Below the pieces are notes generated by a model that saw nothing but the letters and a program-made list of their open reading frames with translations, ran no database searches and was not told the DNA's origin. This document shows, one piece after another, positions 24,876 through 34,175 of a stretch of 64,000 nucleotides of DNA (its first letter is position 1; the number at the start of each line of letters is the position of its first letter). The stretch is from Thalassospiraceae bacterium LMO-SO8 (GTDB taxonomy: Bacteria > Pseudomonadota > Alphaproteobacteria > Rhodospirillales > Casp-alpha2), in the NCBI GenBank assembly GCA_031655335.1, contig CP134226.1, positions 930,001 to 994,000 on the forward strand, read 5' to 3'. The position numbers and the translations under genes were made by a program.

Positions 24876-26544
24876 CCCGCATTTCCCAAGTAACACTCTG
24901 ATTTCGCTGTCCTGCTCGTGATATTCCGCATATAAATCATAGTGTTGATGGCCGTGAGAGGCGCGTTTCATGGATCACCCAAAGGGTGCGAGCTCGCAGC
25001 GGGCAGATCGGGTGGATTTCGACCGCCGTGTACGGCTTGAATTTCGCGGCACGCAGCTAAGTTCCGACGGTGGCCTTCTGGTGATGCGCGAGCTGGATGA
25101 CGCGCTTGGGCTGTCCGATCTGGCGGCAACAGCATTGCGCGACACCCGACGCGGCAAGAACACGATCCATCGGCTTGACGGGCTTTTCCGGCAGTCGGTG
25201 TTCGGGCGACTGGCTGGGTACGAGGATGTAAACGACGCCGACCGCCTGGCCCTCGATCCGGTCATGCGCCAGGTCGTGGGTGGAAGGGCTGTCGATGCGC
25301 AGGCGGCCTCGGCCTCACAGATGGGGCGGTTCGAGACCGAGACACTCGCTCTGGCCGAGAACCGTGCCGCGCTGGCCGACCTGAACGGGCAATGGATCGA
25401 CCGGTTTCATGACCGCAATGGGCTGAAGTACATCGTGCTGGACATGGATAGCTCGGTCAGCCCGACCCATGGCGACCAGGAAGGTGCCGCCTGGAACGGG
25501 CATTTCGATTGCACCTGCTATCACCCGAACTTTCTGTTCAACCAGTTCGGCATGCTGGAACGCTGCGCCCTTCGCAATGGCAACGTCCACAGCGCAGACG
25601 GCTGGCGGGACGTCCTCGATCCGGTGATCGCCCGGTATGCCACGCGGGACATCCTGCGGTTCTTCCGGGCCGATGCCGCCTACGCGATCCCGGCGATCTA
25701 TGAGCGGCTGGAAGAAGCCCGGTTCTTCTACACCATCCGGCTGCCTGCGAACAACGTCCTGCGCGAGAAGATCGCGCATCGGCTGAAACGGCCCGTGGGG
25801 CGGCCTTCCCTGACCAAGGTCAAACGGTTCTTCGAGGACTTCGAGTATCAGGCGGCGTCCTGGGACAAGCCGCGCCGAGTGGTCGCCAAGATCGAATGGC
25901 ACCCGGGCGAGTTGTTCCCGCGTGTCGGCTTCATCGTCACCAACATGCCCATGGACCCGGACTGGATCGTGCGGTTCTACAACCAGCGCGGCACCGCCGA
26001 GCAGCACATCAAGGAAGGCAAATACGCCTTCCGCTGGACGCGGCTGTCATGCCGGAAGTTCCGCGACAACGAGGTGCGGCTGCAACTCCACGCGCTGGCC
26101 TACAACCTGGCCACCTTCCTGCGCTGCATCGAACTGCCCGAAGCCATGGCGGACTGGTCACTGACCAGCCTGCAACTGAAGCTGATCAAGATCGGGGCGC
26201 GTGTCGTCCGTCACGCCCGCGCCATCACCTTCCAACTGGCCGAGGTGGCCGTCACCGGCCCGATGGTGCGCGCCATCCTCGCCGCCATCCGCCGCCTTCG
26301 AGCGCCTCCGTCATGCGCATGACAGCGATCCACGCCCAAACTGAACGAAAGCGGCAGGACAGGTCTGCCCGCTGCGCTGAAAAACACCACCGTCAAGCCA
26401 GATCACGGCGGCTTCGCGCTCTGATCCGCCCTGTTTCCAGCAGCCCGCTCGACCGCAGGCACCGCTCAGGACGGAAAATGCTTGTCCAGCGGCCAGGTTC
26501 AGGCGATCTTCAAGTCAACCGGTACGCCACTTGGGGAATGTCAG
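24876..26544 (+). mobile_element. IS1380-family insertion sequence
   Basis: About 1.67 kb, the usual size for the family. The left inverted repeat 24876-24891 (CCCGCATTTCCCAAGT) and right repeat 26529-26544 (minus strand CTGACATTCCCCAAGT) agree at 12 of 16 positions. It contains one transposase. The bases after its right repeat (TTGTA) do not match CTTGA, so this copy is not separately flanked by a duplication. Confidence 0.82.
24970..26322 (+). CDS. IS1380-family transposase
   Basis: A 450-aa DDE transposase of the IS4-like superfamily. Seen: an N-terminal FRGTQLSSDGGLLVMRELDDALGL segment (only the core is typical), a catalytic D in VLDMDSS near residue 159, D in FFRADAAYA near 235, and the YREK-like region RGTAEQHIKEGKYAFRWTRLSC near 340, whose E supplies the third acidic residue. 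Length is the family norm. The start at ATG 24970 has only a weak ribosome site. Codon use is strongly GC-rich, unlike the adjacent tnsC remnants, consistent with recent arrival. Confidence 0.88.
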   Translation: MDHPKGASSQRADRVDFDRRVRLEFRGTQLSSDGGLLVMRELDDALGLSDLAATALRDTRRGKNTIHRLDGLFRQSVFGRLAGYEDVNDADRLALDPVMRQVVGGRAVDAQAASASQMGRFETETLALAENRAALADLNGQWIDRFHDRNGLKYIVLDMDSSVSPTHGDQEGAAWNGHFDCTCYHPNFLFNQFGMLERCALRNGNVHSADGWRDVLDPVIARYATRDILRFFRADAAYAIPAIYERLEEARFFYTIRLPANNVLREKIAHRLKRPVGRPSLTKVKRFFEDFEYQAASWDKPRRVVAKIEWHPGELFPRVGFIVTNMPMDPDWIVRFYNQRGTAEQHIKEGKYAFRWTRLSCRKFRDNEVRLQLHALAYNLATFLRCIELPEAMADWSLTSLQLKLIKIGARVVRHARAITFQLAEVAVTGPMVRAILAAIRRLRAPPSCA

Positions 26545-26623
26545 TTGTAGACGACCTCGTCCGCATGGAGCTCGTGGGGCTCCTTGCGACCCAGGCAGTG
26601 CTCGATTGAAGCGGAGGGGACCT
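26545..26623 (+). promoter_or_regulatory. Junction between IS1380 right end and exporter operon
   Basis: A 79-bp spacer with a short open frame (VVDDLVRMELVGLLATQ) that may be the tail of a lost upstream gene, plus the strong SD GGAGGGGA before the adaptor ATG. YbhGFSR-type operons are often headed by a TetR regulator, and none remains here. Any promoter must lie in the IS end or this spacer. Confidence 0.4.
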
Positions 26624-27613
26624 ATGAAACGTTGGCAGCGCGCGGCCTTAATGGTTTCGGCGATCGTCGTTGTGGCGGTCGCGGCAGCGGTTAGCTGGAA
26701 GTACTACGGCGACCCGCACGAAAACAGTGGACACTTGGTACTGCTTGGCAACGTTGATGTTCGCCAAGTCAACCTCGCCTTCAAAGTGCCCGGGCGCCTG
26801 GCCACGATGACGGCCGAGGAAGGTGATGCCGTCGAGGCGCGACAGACAGTCGCATCGCTGGAGAGCGAAGACTTCGAAGATGAGCTTCGTCTTGCGCGCG
26901 CTCGCGTCCAAGGCCAAGAGGCCGCACTCGCCGAACTGGAAACAGGCACACGTCCAGAAGAAGTCGAGCAGGCGCGCGCACTCGTTCGGCAACGCGAAGC
27001 GGCGCTGCAGCTCGCCAGAGCGACGCTGGACCGTCAGGAGAAGCTAGCCGCGCGCAACGTCGCATCTCATCAGGTTCATGATGAGGCGCAAGCGCGCCTT
27101 GACGAGGCGCGAGCGCAACTCAGTGCGGCCAAGGAAGCCCTCGAATTAGCAGTGACCGGACCGCGTCAGGAAGACATCGACCAAGCGCGGGCCCAACTCT
27201 CCGCCGATCGGGCGGCCCTCAGTCTTGCGGAGCGGCGCCTTGCCGATGCAACGCTCACAGCCCCGAATGATGGGATCATCCTGACCCGCGTGCGAGAGCC
27301 CGGCGCAATCGTAGCGGCCGGCGAGACGATTTACACGCTGACCCTGACATCACCCGTATGGGTGCGGACCTATGTCGACGAACCCGATCTAGGCCGCATT
27401 CACGCGGGCATGCCGGCCGAGGTGCATACCGACTCGGGCGGTACCTATGAAGGTCGGATCGGCTTCATCTCCCCCGTGGCCGAGTTCACGCCGAAGACGG
27501 TAGAGACGCGTGAACTGAGAACCAGTCTTGTCTATCGCCTGCGTGTGATTGTCGAAAACTCGGACAATGGTCTCAAACAGGGCATGCCGGTCACTGTCGT
27601 CCTCAAGGTGTGA
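26624..27613 (+). CDS. HlyD-family adaptor, YbhG-like
   Basis: A 329-aa periplasmic adaptor with an N-terminal membrane anchor (residues 7-25), lipoyl halves around GRLATMTAEEGDAVEARQTVASL and APNDGIILTRVREPGAIVAAGETI (each cited in part), a long coiled-coil hairpin of alanine, arginine and glutamate (70-205) and a C-terminal beta-barrel (VWVRTYVDEPDLGRI). Length and order match YbhG of Escherichia coli (332 aa). ATG 26624 follows GGAGGGGA. It heads the passenger operon adaptor, fused ATPase, permease, permease. Confidence 0.87.
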   Translation: MKRWQRAALMVSAIVVVAVAAAVSWKYYGDPHENSGHLVLLGNVDVRQVNLAFKVPGRLATMTAEEGDAVEARQTVASLESEDFEDELRLARARVQGQEAALAELETGTRPEEVEQARALVRQREAALQLARATLDRQEKLAARNVASHQVHDEAQARLDEARAQLSAAKEALELAVTGPRQEDIDQARAQLSADRAALSLAERRLADATLTAPNDGIILTRVREPGAIVAAGETIYTLTLTSPVWVRTYVDEPDLGRIHAGMPAEVHTDSGGTYEGRIGFISPVAEFTPKTVETRELRTSLVYRLRVIVENSDNGLKQGMPVTVVLKV

Positions 27614-27629
27614 GAATAGGGGTTAGACG

Positions 27630-29360
27630 GTGAGCGAGTACCTCGTCCAAATTGATGGCATCACAAAGCGCTTCGACGACTCTGATACAGCCGCGCTAGA
27701 TGCCGTCACGACGCGGATCGAAGCGGGCCGGGTCACTGGTCTGGTCGGGCCAGACGGCGCCGGAAAGACAACCCTGTTGCGTCTAATCGCCGGTCTGCTT
27801 TTGCCCAATGACGGCGAACTCACGGTTTGCGGCCTCAACCCGACCAGAGACCCCACTGCGCTGCGTCGCGTGGTCGCCTACATGCCGCAACGCTTCGGGC
27901 TCTATGAAGACCTTTCGGTCATCGAGAATCTGGAGCTTTACGCCGATTTGCGTACCGTCGTGGGTACCGAGCGGAAACAAAACTTTGAAAGGCTCTTGTC
28001 CTTTACCGGACTTGCGCCTTTCACCAATCGGCTGGCGGGCGCACTTTCTGGTGGTATGAAGCAGAAGCTGGGGCTGGCCTGCGCGCTCATCAAGCGACCT
28101 CGGCTCCTCTTGCTCGACGAGCCGAGCGTCGGCGTCGATCCCATTTCGCGACGCGAGCTCTGGCACATGGTTTACGAGCTCGTCGATCAAGGCATCGGCG
28201 TCATATGGAGCACCGCCTATCTTGACGAGGCGGAACGCTGCGCGGCGGTCCTTCTGCTGAGCGAAGGCAAGCTGCTCTACCAGGGCCCCCCACATGAACT
28301 GACACGCACTGTCGAAGGACGCACTTTCGTCGTGCAAAACATAGGCATCGACCGGCGCGCTATGCTTGCGCGCGCTCTTGACCAACCGGCCGTGATCGAT
28401 GGCGTCATTCAGGGGCGCAATGTGCGGCTCGTTCTTGCCCAGGATGCCGATCCGCCAGCGGCTGCCGACATCGAAGCCGGACCTGAGGCGACAGTTGCTA
28501 CGGTCTCGCCCCGCTTCGAAGATGCTTTCATGACCCTGCTCGGTGGTGGGCTTAAAGGCCGTTCGCCCTTCGGGGGCGGCAGAGGCGCCAAACGGCATGA
28601 TGCGGGTGTGGTCGTCGAAGCTCAGGAGCTCACGCGGCGCTTCGGAACGTTTACGGCCGCCGACCGGATCAATTTCCAGGTGGCCCGGGGCGAGATTTTC
28701 GGCTTGATCGGACCGAACGGTGCCGGCAAATCCACCACCTTCAAGATGCTATGCGGCTTACTGCGCCCGTCCTCCGGCACAGCAAGGGTTGTGGGGCTCG
28801 ATCTTGCCAGGGCGCCGAGCAAGGCGCGGGCTCGGCTCGGCTACATGGCTCAGAAGTTCTCGCTCTATGGCGACTTGAGCGTAAGCCAAAACCTGGATTT
28901 CTTTGCCGGGGTTTACGGTCTTGGCGGCCAACGGCGCCAGGATGCAATCGAGCGTATGGTCGAAACATTTGCACTGGACCCACATCTCGACGCCAACGCC
29001 ATCACTCTGCCGCTCGGCTTCAAACAGCGGCTGGCGCTTGCCTGCGCTGTCATGCACGACCCCGACGTACTGTTTCTCGACGAACCCACGTCGGGAGTCG
29101 ACCCCCGGACCCGGCGCGAGTTTTGGTCGCATATCAATGCGATGGTTGCGAACGGCGTCACAGTGATGGTGACGACTCACTTTCTCGACGAGGCGGAGTA
29201 TTGCGATCGCATGGCGCTGATCTACCGCGGTCGCATGATCGCCACCGGCGCGCCTGATGACCTTAAAGACCGCGTTCGCTCGGCTGATCATCCTGAGCCG
29301 ACCCTCGAAGACGCTTTCATCGCCCTGGTCGAGGATGATGACCGGAAGGCAGCGGCATGA
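27630..29360 (+). CDS. Tandem ABC ATPase, YbhF-like
   Basis: A 576-aa protein with two nucleotide-binding domains. The first (1-300) has Walker A GPDGAGKTT, signature LSGGMKQKL and Walker B LLLLDEPSVGVD. The second (from about 330) has GPNGAGKST, a degenerate signature LPLGFKQRL and VLFLDEPTSGVD. One site may therefore be catalytically weaker, as in many heterodimeric ABC pumps. Size matches YbhF (578 aa). The GTG start at 27630 follows a GGGGTTAG site. It is coupled to the first permease by a 4-bp overlap. Confidence 0.9.
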   Translation: MSEYLVQIDGITKRFDDSDTAALDAVTTRIEAGRVTGLVGPDGAGKTTLLRLIAGLLLPNDGELTVCGLNPTRDPTALRRVVAYMPQRFGLYEDLSVIENLELYADLRTVVGTERKQNFERLLSFTGLAPFTNRLAGALSGGMKQKLGLACALIKRPRLLLLDEPSVGVDPISRRELWHMVYELVDQGIGVIWSTAYLDEAERCAAVLLLSEGKLLYQGPPHELTRTVEGRTFVVQNIGIDRRAMLARALDQPAVIDGVIQGRNVRLVLAQDADPPAAADIEAGPEATVATVSPRFEDAFMTLLGGGLKGRSPFGGGRGAKRHDAGVVVEAQELTRRFGTFTAADRINFQVARGEIFGLIGPNGAGKSTTFKMLCGLLRPSSGTARVVGLDLARAPSKARARLGYMAQKFSLYGDLSVSQNLDFFAGVYGLGGQRRQDAIERMVETFALDPHLDANAITLPLGFKQRLALACAVMHDPDVLFLDEPTSGVDPRTRREFWSHINAMVANGVTVMVTTHFLDEAEYCDRMALIYRGRMIATGAPDDLKDRVRSADHPEPTLEDAFIALVEDDDRKAAA

Positions 29361-30502
29361 GAGAGGTTCTGATCTGGAACAAGGCGAAGCGCCTGCGTGT
29401 CGCGGGACTGATTCGCAAGGAGACCCGCCAAGTGGTGCGCGATCCAAGCAGCATCCTCGTCGCGGCCGTGCTGCCGCTTATCCTGATTTTTCTGTTCGGC
29501 TATGGCGTCACCTTCGACCCGCGTTTCTTCACGATAGGTTTGGTGGTTGAGCAACCCACGCCCGAAGCTGGCAGCTTCACGGCAGCGCTCTCCAATTCAC
29601 CCTATTTCAGAATCCAAACAGCCCGGGACCGCAGGTCGTTCGAGCAAGATCTGGTCGCCGGTGACTTACACGGCATCGTCACGCTGCCGGCGAGCTTTGC
29701 TGAACAGGCCTACCGTGGCGAGACCGCGCCGATCCAGGTGATCGTCGACGGCAGTGATCCAAACACGGCCGACTTGGTACGCAACTATATCCAGTTGCTC
29801 TGGGCAAATTGGCTGGAACAAGAATCAATCAGCCGGGGACCGCACCTTCTGCCGACGGCGGTGGAACTTGAGCCGCTGGTGTGGTTCAACCCGGAAATTT
29901 CCAGCCGCAACTATCTGGTGCCTGGATCGGTCGCCATCATCCTGACGCTGATCGGCGCGCTGTTGACGGCTCTCGTGGTCGCCCGCGAGTGGGAGCGCGG
30001 CACCATGGAGGCTTTGCTTGCGACGCCAATCGGCATCGTTGAGCTTCTCGTTGGCAAGCTCGTGCCCTACTTCCTTCTCGGCTTGGGCTCGATGGCGCTG
30101 TCGACCGCCACGGCCGTGCTCTTGTTTGGAGTGCCGTTTCGCGGCTCGTTTCTGCTTCTCGGGCTTGTTTCGGCTCTTTTCATGTGGGCAGCCCTCGGCC
30201 AAGGGTTGCTGATCTCCACGGTGACCCGCAATCAGCTTGTGGCCGCGCAAGCCTCCATCCTGTCCGCCTTTCTACCGGCCTTCTACTTCTCGAACTTCGT
30301 GTTCGAGATCGACAGCATGCCATGGCCGCTGCAACTGATCAGCTATGCCGTGCCAGCGCGCTACTTCGTCTCAACCCTGCAGACACTATTCCTCGCTGGC
30401 GATATCTGGAGCGTGATCTTGCCCGATCTAGTGGGTCTATTCGTCATTGCCGCGGTATTTTTCGCGCTTACGGCGGCCAAAACGCGAACAAGGCTCGAAT
30501 AA
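29357..30502 (+). CDS. ABC-2 permease, YbhS-like
   Basis: A 381-aa ABC-2 type membrane protein. It has one N-terminal membrane segment, a periplasmic domain of about 150 residues, then five to six membrane segments including the EWERGTMEALLATPIGIVELLVGKL motif region typical of the ABC-2 signature (only the core EWERGTMEALL is conserved). Size matches YbhS (377 aa). It would heterodimerise with the next gene product. In E. coli YbhFSR is linked to export of antibiotics such as tetracyclines and of monovalent cations; the substrate here is unknown. Confidence 0.87.
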   Translation: MREVLIWNKAKRLRVAGLIRKETRQVVRDPSSILVAAVLPLILIFLFGYGVTFDPRFFTIGLVVEQPTPEAGSFTAALSNSPYFRIQTARDRRSFEQDLVAGDLHGIVTLPASFAEQAYRGETAPIQVIVDGSDPNTADLVRNYIQLLWANWLEQESISRGPHLLPTAVELEPLVWFNPEISSRNYLVPGSVAIILTLIGALLTALVVAREWERGTMEALLATPIGIVELLVGKLVPYFLLGLGSMALSTATAVLLFGVPFRGSFLLLGLVSALFMWAALGQGLLISTVTRNQLVAAQASILSAFLPAFYFSNFVFEIDSMPWPLQLISYAVPARYFVSTLQTLFLAGDIWSVILPDLVGLFVIAAVFFALTAAKTRTRLE

Positions 30503-30505
30503 GTC

Positions 30506-31612
30506 ATGTGGCGACGCACCCTCGCACTAATCGTCAAAGAGTTGCTGGCAAGCGCTCGAGATCCGCATACCCGTTGGGTCGTCTTGTTTTCGCCCCCCTT
30601 CCTGCTGCTGATCTATGCATTTGCCATTACCCAGGAAGTCAAGAACGTGTCGATGGCAATCCTCAACGAGGACATCGGTCTGGAGTCGCGGGAACTTATC
30701 AGCCGCTTTGAAGGGTCCACAACCTTCGACCGGCTCCTTTACCTGAAGGGGGTTTCCGAGATTGCGCCGGCCATAGAGTCCCAGGACGTGATCTTGGCGA
30801 TCTACATCCGATCGGACTTTTCCCGCCGGATCGCTGCTGGAGAACCTGCCACGGTTCAACTGCTGCTGGACGGCCGGCGATCGAACGCGGCACAAATCCT
30901 TTTGGGCTACACGACGCGTATTATCGAAAGGCTTAACAGTGAGTTCGCCGAACGCGGAGGCACGGGCCCGCCAGCTATCGTCATCGCCAGGGCTTGGTTC
31001 AACCCCAACTTCGAACCTCTTTGGTCCGCGGTTCCCGCCCTGTTCGCCGTTTTAACGGCCGTCGTCGGCTTCATGGTTTCATCGCTCGCCGTCGCACGCG
31101 AGCGTGAGCTCGGCACCTTCGAACAGCTCCTGGTGTCGCCTCTTCGGCCCATCGAGATATTGGCTGGCAAGACAGTACCGGCGCTCCTCATCGCGCTCGC
31201 CAGCGCAACCGCAATGCTGGCGCTTGGATGGCTCGTGCTGGACGTACCCGTGAGAGGCTCGCTTCCGTTGCTTTACTTCAGCATGACCATCTATCTCGCC
31301 GCCATCATCGGTATCGGCCTGTTCATTTCTTCGATCGCTGCGACACAGCAACAGGCGGTAATCGGACTCTTCATCTACATGATGCCAGCCGTGCTGCTGT
31401 CGGGCTACGCCACGCCGGTGGAAAACATGCCTGACTGGCTGCAATGGCTGACTGAAACCAACCCGATCACCCATTTCATCGTCATCTGCAAAGGTGTGTT
31501 TTTGAAAAGTCTACCTGTTGAGGTCATCGTCCGTCATACCTGGCCCATGGCGCTGATCGCAGCAGCTACCCTGTCGACCGGCACTTGGTTATTCCGGCGC
31601 CGTGTGACCTGA
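30506..31612 (+). CDS. ABC-2 permease, YbhR-like
   Basis: A 368-aa paralogue of the preceding permease with the same layout: N-terminal anchor, periplasmic domain, five to six C-terminal membrane segments, and the signature RERELGTFEQLLVSPLRPIE. Length equals that of YbhR (368 aa). It is separated from its partner by 3 bp. It is the last recognisable gene of the passenger operon. No terminator hairpin stands out in the following 100 bp. Confidence 0.87.
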   Translation: MWRRTLALIVKELLASARDPHTRWVVLFSPPFLLLIYAFAITQEVKNVSMAILNEDIGLESRELISRFEGSTTFDRLLYLKGVSEIAPAIESQDVILAIYIRSDFSRRIAAGEPATVQLLLDGRRSNAAQILLGYTTRIIERLNSEFAERGGTGPPAIVIARAWFNPNFEPLWSAVPALFAVLTAVVGFMVSSLAVARERELGTFEQLLVSPLRPIEILAGKTVPALLIALASATAMLALGWLVLDVPVRGSLPLLYFSMTIYLAAIIGIGLFISSIAATQQQAVIGLFIYMMPAVLLSGYATPVENMPDWLQWLTETNPITHFIVICKGVFLKSLPVEVIVRHTWPMALIAAATLSTGTWLFRRRVT

Positions 31613-31727
31613 CCGCCATGTGACCGTTGAGCTGCATTATTGGGCAAGCCAATCCCCAAAGCGGACCACACGATGACTGCTGATACACATCAATACACTT
31701 CGTCGCCCACGAACGGTGCGTGGCTGA

Positions 31728-32063
31728 ATGCGCTCCGCCGCTATCTCGTTTTTGTCGCAGTGGCAAATCTGGTTTGATGCGACATTTTACGTTTCCATCC
31801 AGAACAACCATGACGGTAAACCGGATGAAATTCATTCGGCCAGCCTTTTTCCAGGCAAACAATGGGCGCAACTTCCCGGTAATGTACGAGCGCAACTATT
31901 TCAAATTCTGGCATCCCTCGCTAACGAGGCCAGCGCCCGCGAACTGCATGATTACCAACTCAATCCCGATAACACACACCGCGGCCACACTATCCGCCTG
32001 ACCGATTTGCCCGAAGATGATCCTATTTTTACACCGCTTAAAAATGACGGGGCAGGGGAATGA
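31728..32063 (+). CDS. Unrecognised 111-aa ORF at right end of the IS1380 unit
   Basis: I do not recognise this ORF. It contains FDATFYVSIQNNHDGKPDE and NVRAQLFQILASLANEASARELHDYQLNPD, has no signal peptide and lacks a ribosome site. Its stop lies 3 bp before the right boundary of the 7.2-kb insertion, inside the CATTCCCC terminal motif, so it may be the tail of a gene cut by the element end. The stretch 31613-31727 holds no other gene. Confidence 0.35.
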   Translation: MRSAAISFLSQWQIWFDATFYVSIQNNHDGKPDEIHSASLFPGKQWAQLPGNVRAQLFQILASLANEASARELHDYQLNPDNTHRGHTIRLTDLPEDDPIFTPLKNDGAGE

Positions 32064-32066
32064 CCG

Positions 32067-32822
32067 CTTGAGTGGCTCCTCAACCACCCGCGCGTCACGC
32101 GGCCGCCCTGCTGTCTCATCGTCGGGGAAACCAATCACGGAAAGACGACGATCGCTCGGAAGTTCGAACGGATGCACCAACCAGACCCCGGCGCCTCCGA
32201 CGAAGCGAAATCCATGCCCGTCGTCTACGTGCAAGCGCCGCCCATGGCAGATGTCGCGGGCTTCTACGGCAACATATTGAACGCCGTCGGCGCGCCTTTC
32301 ATGCCGACCTGGTCTGCTTCCCGAAAGCAGGACCTGGTCCTGAAGACGCTGACCAATCTGGGAACCAAGATGCTGATCGTCGATGAGCTCCACAGCATCC
32401 TGCAGGGGAAGATAGATCAACGCGGTGTCTTCCTGAACGTCTTGAAGCACCTGACCAACGAACTGCAGATCCCGATCGTAGGCTTAGGCACCAGGGAAAT
32501 TCTGCGTGTCGTGCAAACCGACCAGCAGTTTGGCAATCGCTTCGAGCCCTTCACCCTGCCGAAGTGGGAACTCGGCCCCGGATACGCCACGTTTCTGGCT
32601 CACATATGTCGCCGTACCGGCATGAAGGACGTGTCGTTCATGAAGGACAAAGCGTTGGTTCGCCGCATCCACACCATGAGCGAAGGCCTTACCGGAGAGT
32701 CCTGGAAAGTCGTGTGCTTCGCCCTCGAACGGATGGAGGAGACCGGCCGGTCAGCGTTGGAGCCAAAAATTCTAGACGAGATCGATTGGACAGCGCCGAA
32801 GGATCGGAGGCGCCAGGCCTGA
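32067..32822 (+). pseudogene. tnsC: tnsC (TniB-like), 3' fragment, element A
   Basis: The frame resumes with LEWLLNHPRV at the second CTTGA copy and continues to the natural stop, 251 codons. It contains Walker A GETNHGKT and Walker B MLIVDELHSIL, and is otherwise like the intact gene at 47332. The first internal ATG (32172) lies after Walker A, so a restarted product would lack ATP binding. The gene is broken by the 7.2-kb insertion. Confidence 0.9.
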
Positions 32823-32950
32823 AGCGCTGTACGCTGTCGGAATGCTTTTTCCAATCTTATCTAGGACGACGCTCATCGGATCGAAGCTGTGACGATCAGA
32901 GCTGCCCTGGCGGGATCTCAGCTGTAAGAAGCAAAGAACTTTATCGCAGG

Positions 32951-33262
32951 TCAACGGCCAACCACCTGCTCAATTGCTTTAAGCAATTCCATAATTTGCA
33001 TACGTTTCGATGGTCGGTGCCTTCCCAACTTGCCAGCAAGTTCGAGTATCGCCAATTGAATCTCCCGGCTTTCCCCAGAGGCGCCTTCTTCAAGCCAAAG
33101 CATCAACCGATCTTTCGTCTTATTTCCTAATTTTACCTTATTATTCAATACATTACTGATATGCCCTTGTGACAATCCGCAAGCCACGGCCAGCTCGGAT
33201 TGCGTGACTTTTTGCTCGGCCATTTTCTCTGCGACATCTGGAATTATCGCGCTCGAGTTCAT
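32951..33262 (-). CDS. Small HTH (XRE-like) regulator of the glycosylase/QueC island
   Basis: A 103-aa protein with a helix-turn-helix at residues 18-45 (VTQSELAVACGLSQGHISNVLNN in part: TQSELA...LSQGHISNVL), typical of XRE-type DNA-binding domains, and a C-terminal helical tail. It is divergent from the glycosylase gene with a 55-bp spacer holding a perfect 10-bp inverted repeat, its probable operator. AT-rich coding sequence like its neighbours. It most likely represses the island. Confidence 0.72.
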   Translation of the reverse strand: MNSSAIIPDVAEKMAEQKVTQSELAVACGLSQGHISNVLNNKVKLGNKTKDRLMLWLEEGASGESREIQLAILELAGKLGRHRPSKRMQIMELLKAIEQVVGR

Positions 33263-33278
33263 TGACGCAGATTCCTAA

Positions 33279-33306
33279 ATTATGTAATATATATTTATTA
33301 CATAAT
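33279..33306 (+). promoter_or_regulatory. Perfect palindromic operator between xre-like gene and glycosylase operon
   Basis: Arms ATTATGTAAT and ATTACATAAT (33279-33288 and 33297-33306) with an 8-bp AT spacer, centred in the divergent intergenic region. The arm content and spacing suit a dimeric HTH regulator. It overlaps any promoter for either gene. Confidence 0.75.
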
Positions 33307-33317
33307 GGATATTTTGA

Positions 33318-34175
33318 ATGCAATGCGTGATTTCCCTGAATGACGGACAAGCTCGGCGTTTGGAGTTGCCGGACGCCAATTCGTCAGTCTGGCCAGGCCT
33401 GCTCTGGGGAAAATTCGACGAGCCGCTCACTCCGGCGTTTTGGGCAAGTCAGGCTTGGATGTGGCAGCCTGGAACGACCCAAAGCTATCGGCTGGGCGGA
33501 ACATTTTCTGAGGAAATCGTGTATTGCCTTCTCGGGGGCCACGGGGCACCAGCCGAAGTCGGCCTAGCCGCGGCCCGTAGAGTCTGCAATAGACTAAGGG
33601 ATCTCGATGCCAAAAATCCAACTCGGACTGAATTCGAGAAATGGCTACGAGAACCACTACCCATCGGCGACAGGACAGTCAGGTATCGTTTCGCTGCTCA
33701 ACGAGCGCGTTACCTGGAAGGAATTTTTGAGAAGTTGGATGATGTCGACTACGTCAGCCTCGCTGACGGCGAGTTGCGAAACGTTCTTCTAGATTTGCCT
33801 GGCATCGGCCCGAAGACCGCGTCCTGGATTGTCCGCAATTGGCGAAGCAGTAATGACGTCGCAATTTTGGACGTCCACATTGTCAGGGCATGCTCAGCCA
33901 TCGGCATTTTCCAAGAAACACAAAACTTGGCGCGCAACTACAGTGAATTAGAAGGTCAATTCCTAGCATTTTGCCAAGCAACCCGCAGCAAGGCGTCGGC
34001 GATGGATGCCGTTATGTGGTCGACAATGCGGGGCTTGAGTAAAAAGCTGCTGCACCATCTCGTTGATCAAGCTAAAGTTGCCATTCAACCAAAGCCTGTA
34101 CACAGATCGCGGGTCGAACCATGTCGGGAAACGATGAACGTCGGGGGGACGAAGGCGACGGCGGCGCGCCAGTAG
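33318..34175 (+). CDS. HhH-GPD DNA glycosylase, OGG-like
   Basis: A 285-aa protein with a helix-hairpin-helix (LPGIGPKTASWIVRN, residues 160-174) followed by a Gly/Pro-Asp region in which D185 (VAILDVHIV) is the expected catalytic aspartate. K166 lies where bifunctional OGG-type glycosylase/lyases carry the nucleophilic lysine. The N-terminal third lacks the standard OGG1 beta domain. Such enzymes excise damaged or modified purines. Being co-operonic with a deoxyribosyltransferase and a QueC-like gene suggests it acts on a special base or in defence. The C-terminal 30 residues overlap the next gene. Confidence 0.78.
   Translation: MQCVISLNDGQARRLELPDANSSVWPGLLWGKFDEPLTPAFWASQAWMWQPGTTQSYRLGGTFSEEIVYCLLGGHGAPAEVGLAAARRVCNRLRDLDAKNPTRTEFEKWLREPLPIGDRTVRYRFAAQRARYLEGIFEKLDDVDYVSLADGELRNVLLDLPGIGPKTASWIVRNWRSSNDVAILDVHIVRACSAIGIFQETQNLARNYSELEGQFLAFCQATRSKASAMDAVMWSTMRGLSKKLLHHLVDQAKVAIQPKPVHRSRVEPCRETMNVGGTKATAARQ

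Larger units (their letters stand above)
24876..32066 (+). mobile_element. 7.2-kb IS1380-driven insertion carrying an ABC exporter
   Basis: The insertion splits tnsC with a perfect 5-bp target duplication, CTTGA, at 24871-24875 and 32067-32071. The left end is CCCGCATTTCCC. The right outer end, read inward on the minus strand, is CGGTCATTCCCC (8 of 12 identical). Inside are an IS1380-family transposase, its own nearer right end at 26529-26544, a four-gene exporter and a remnant ORF. The duplication flanks the outer ends, not the IS alone, so the whole 7.2 kb seems to have moved as one unit. Confidence 0.8.

Noticed and set aside
26529-26549. IS1380 flanked on its own by a target duplication
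   Set aside because: The 5 bp after the inner right repeat (TTGTA) do not match CTTGA; the match is at 32067, so only the larger unit is duplicated at its borders.
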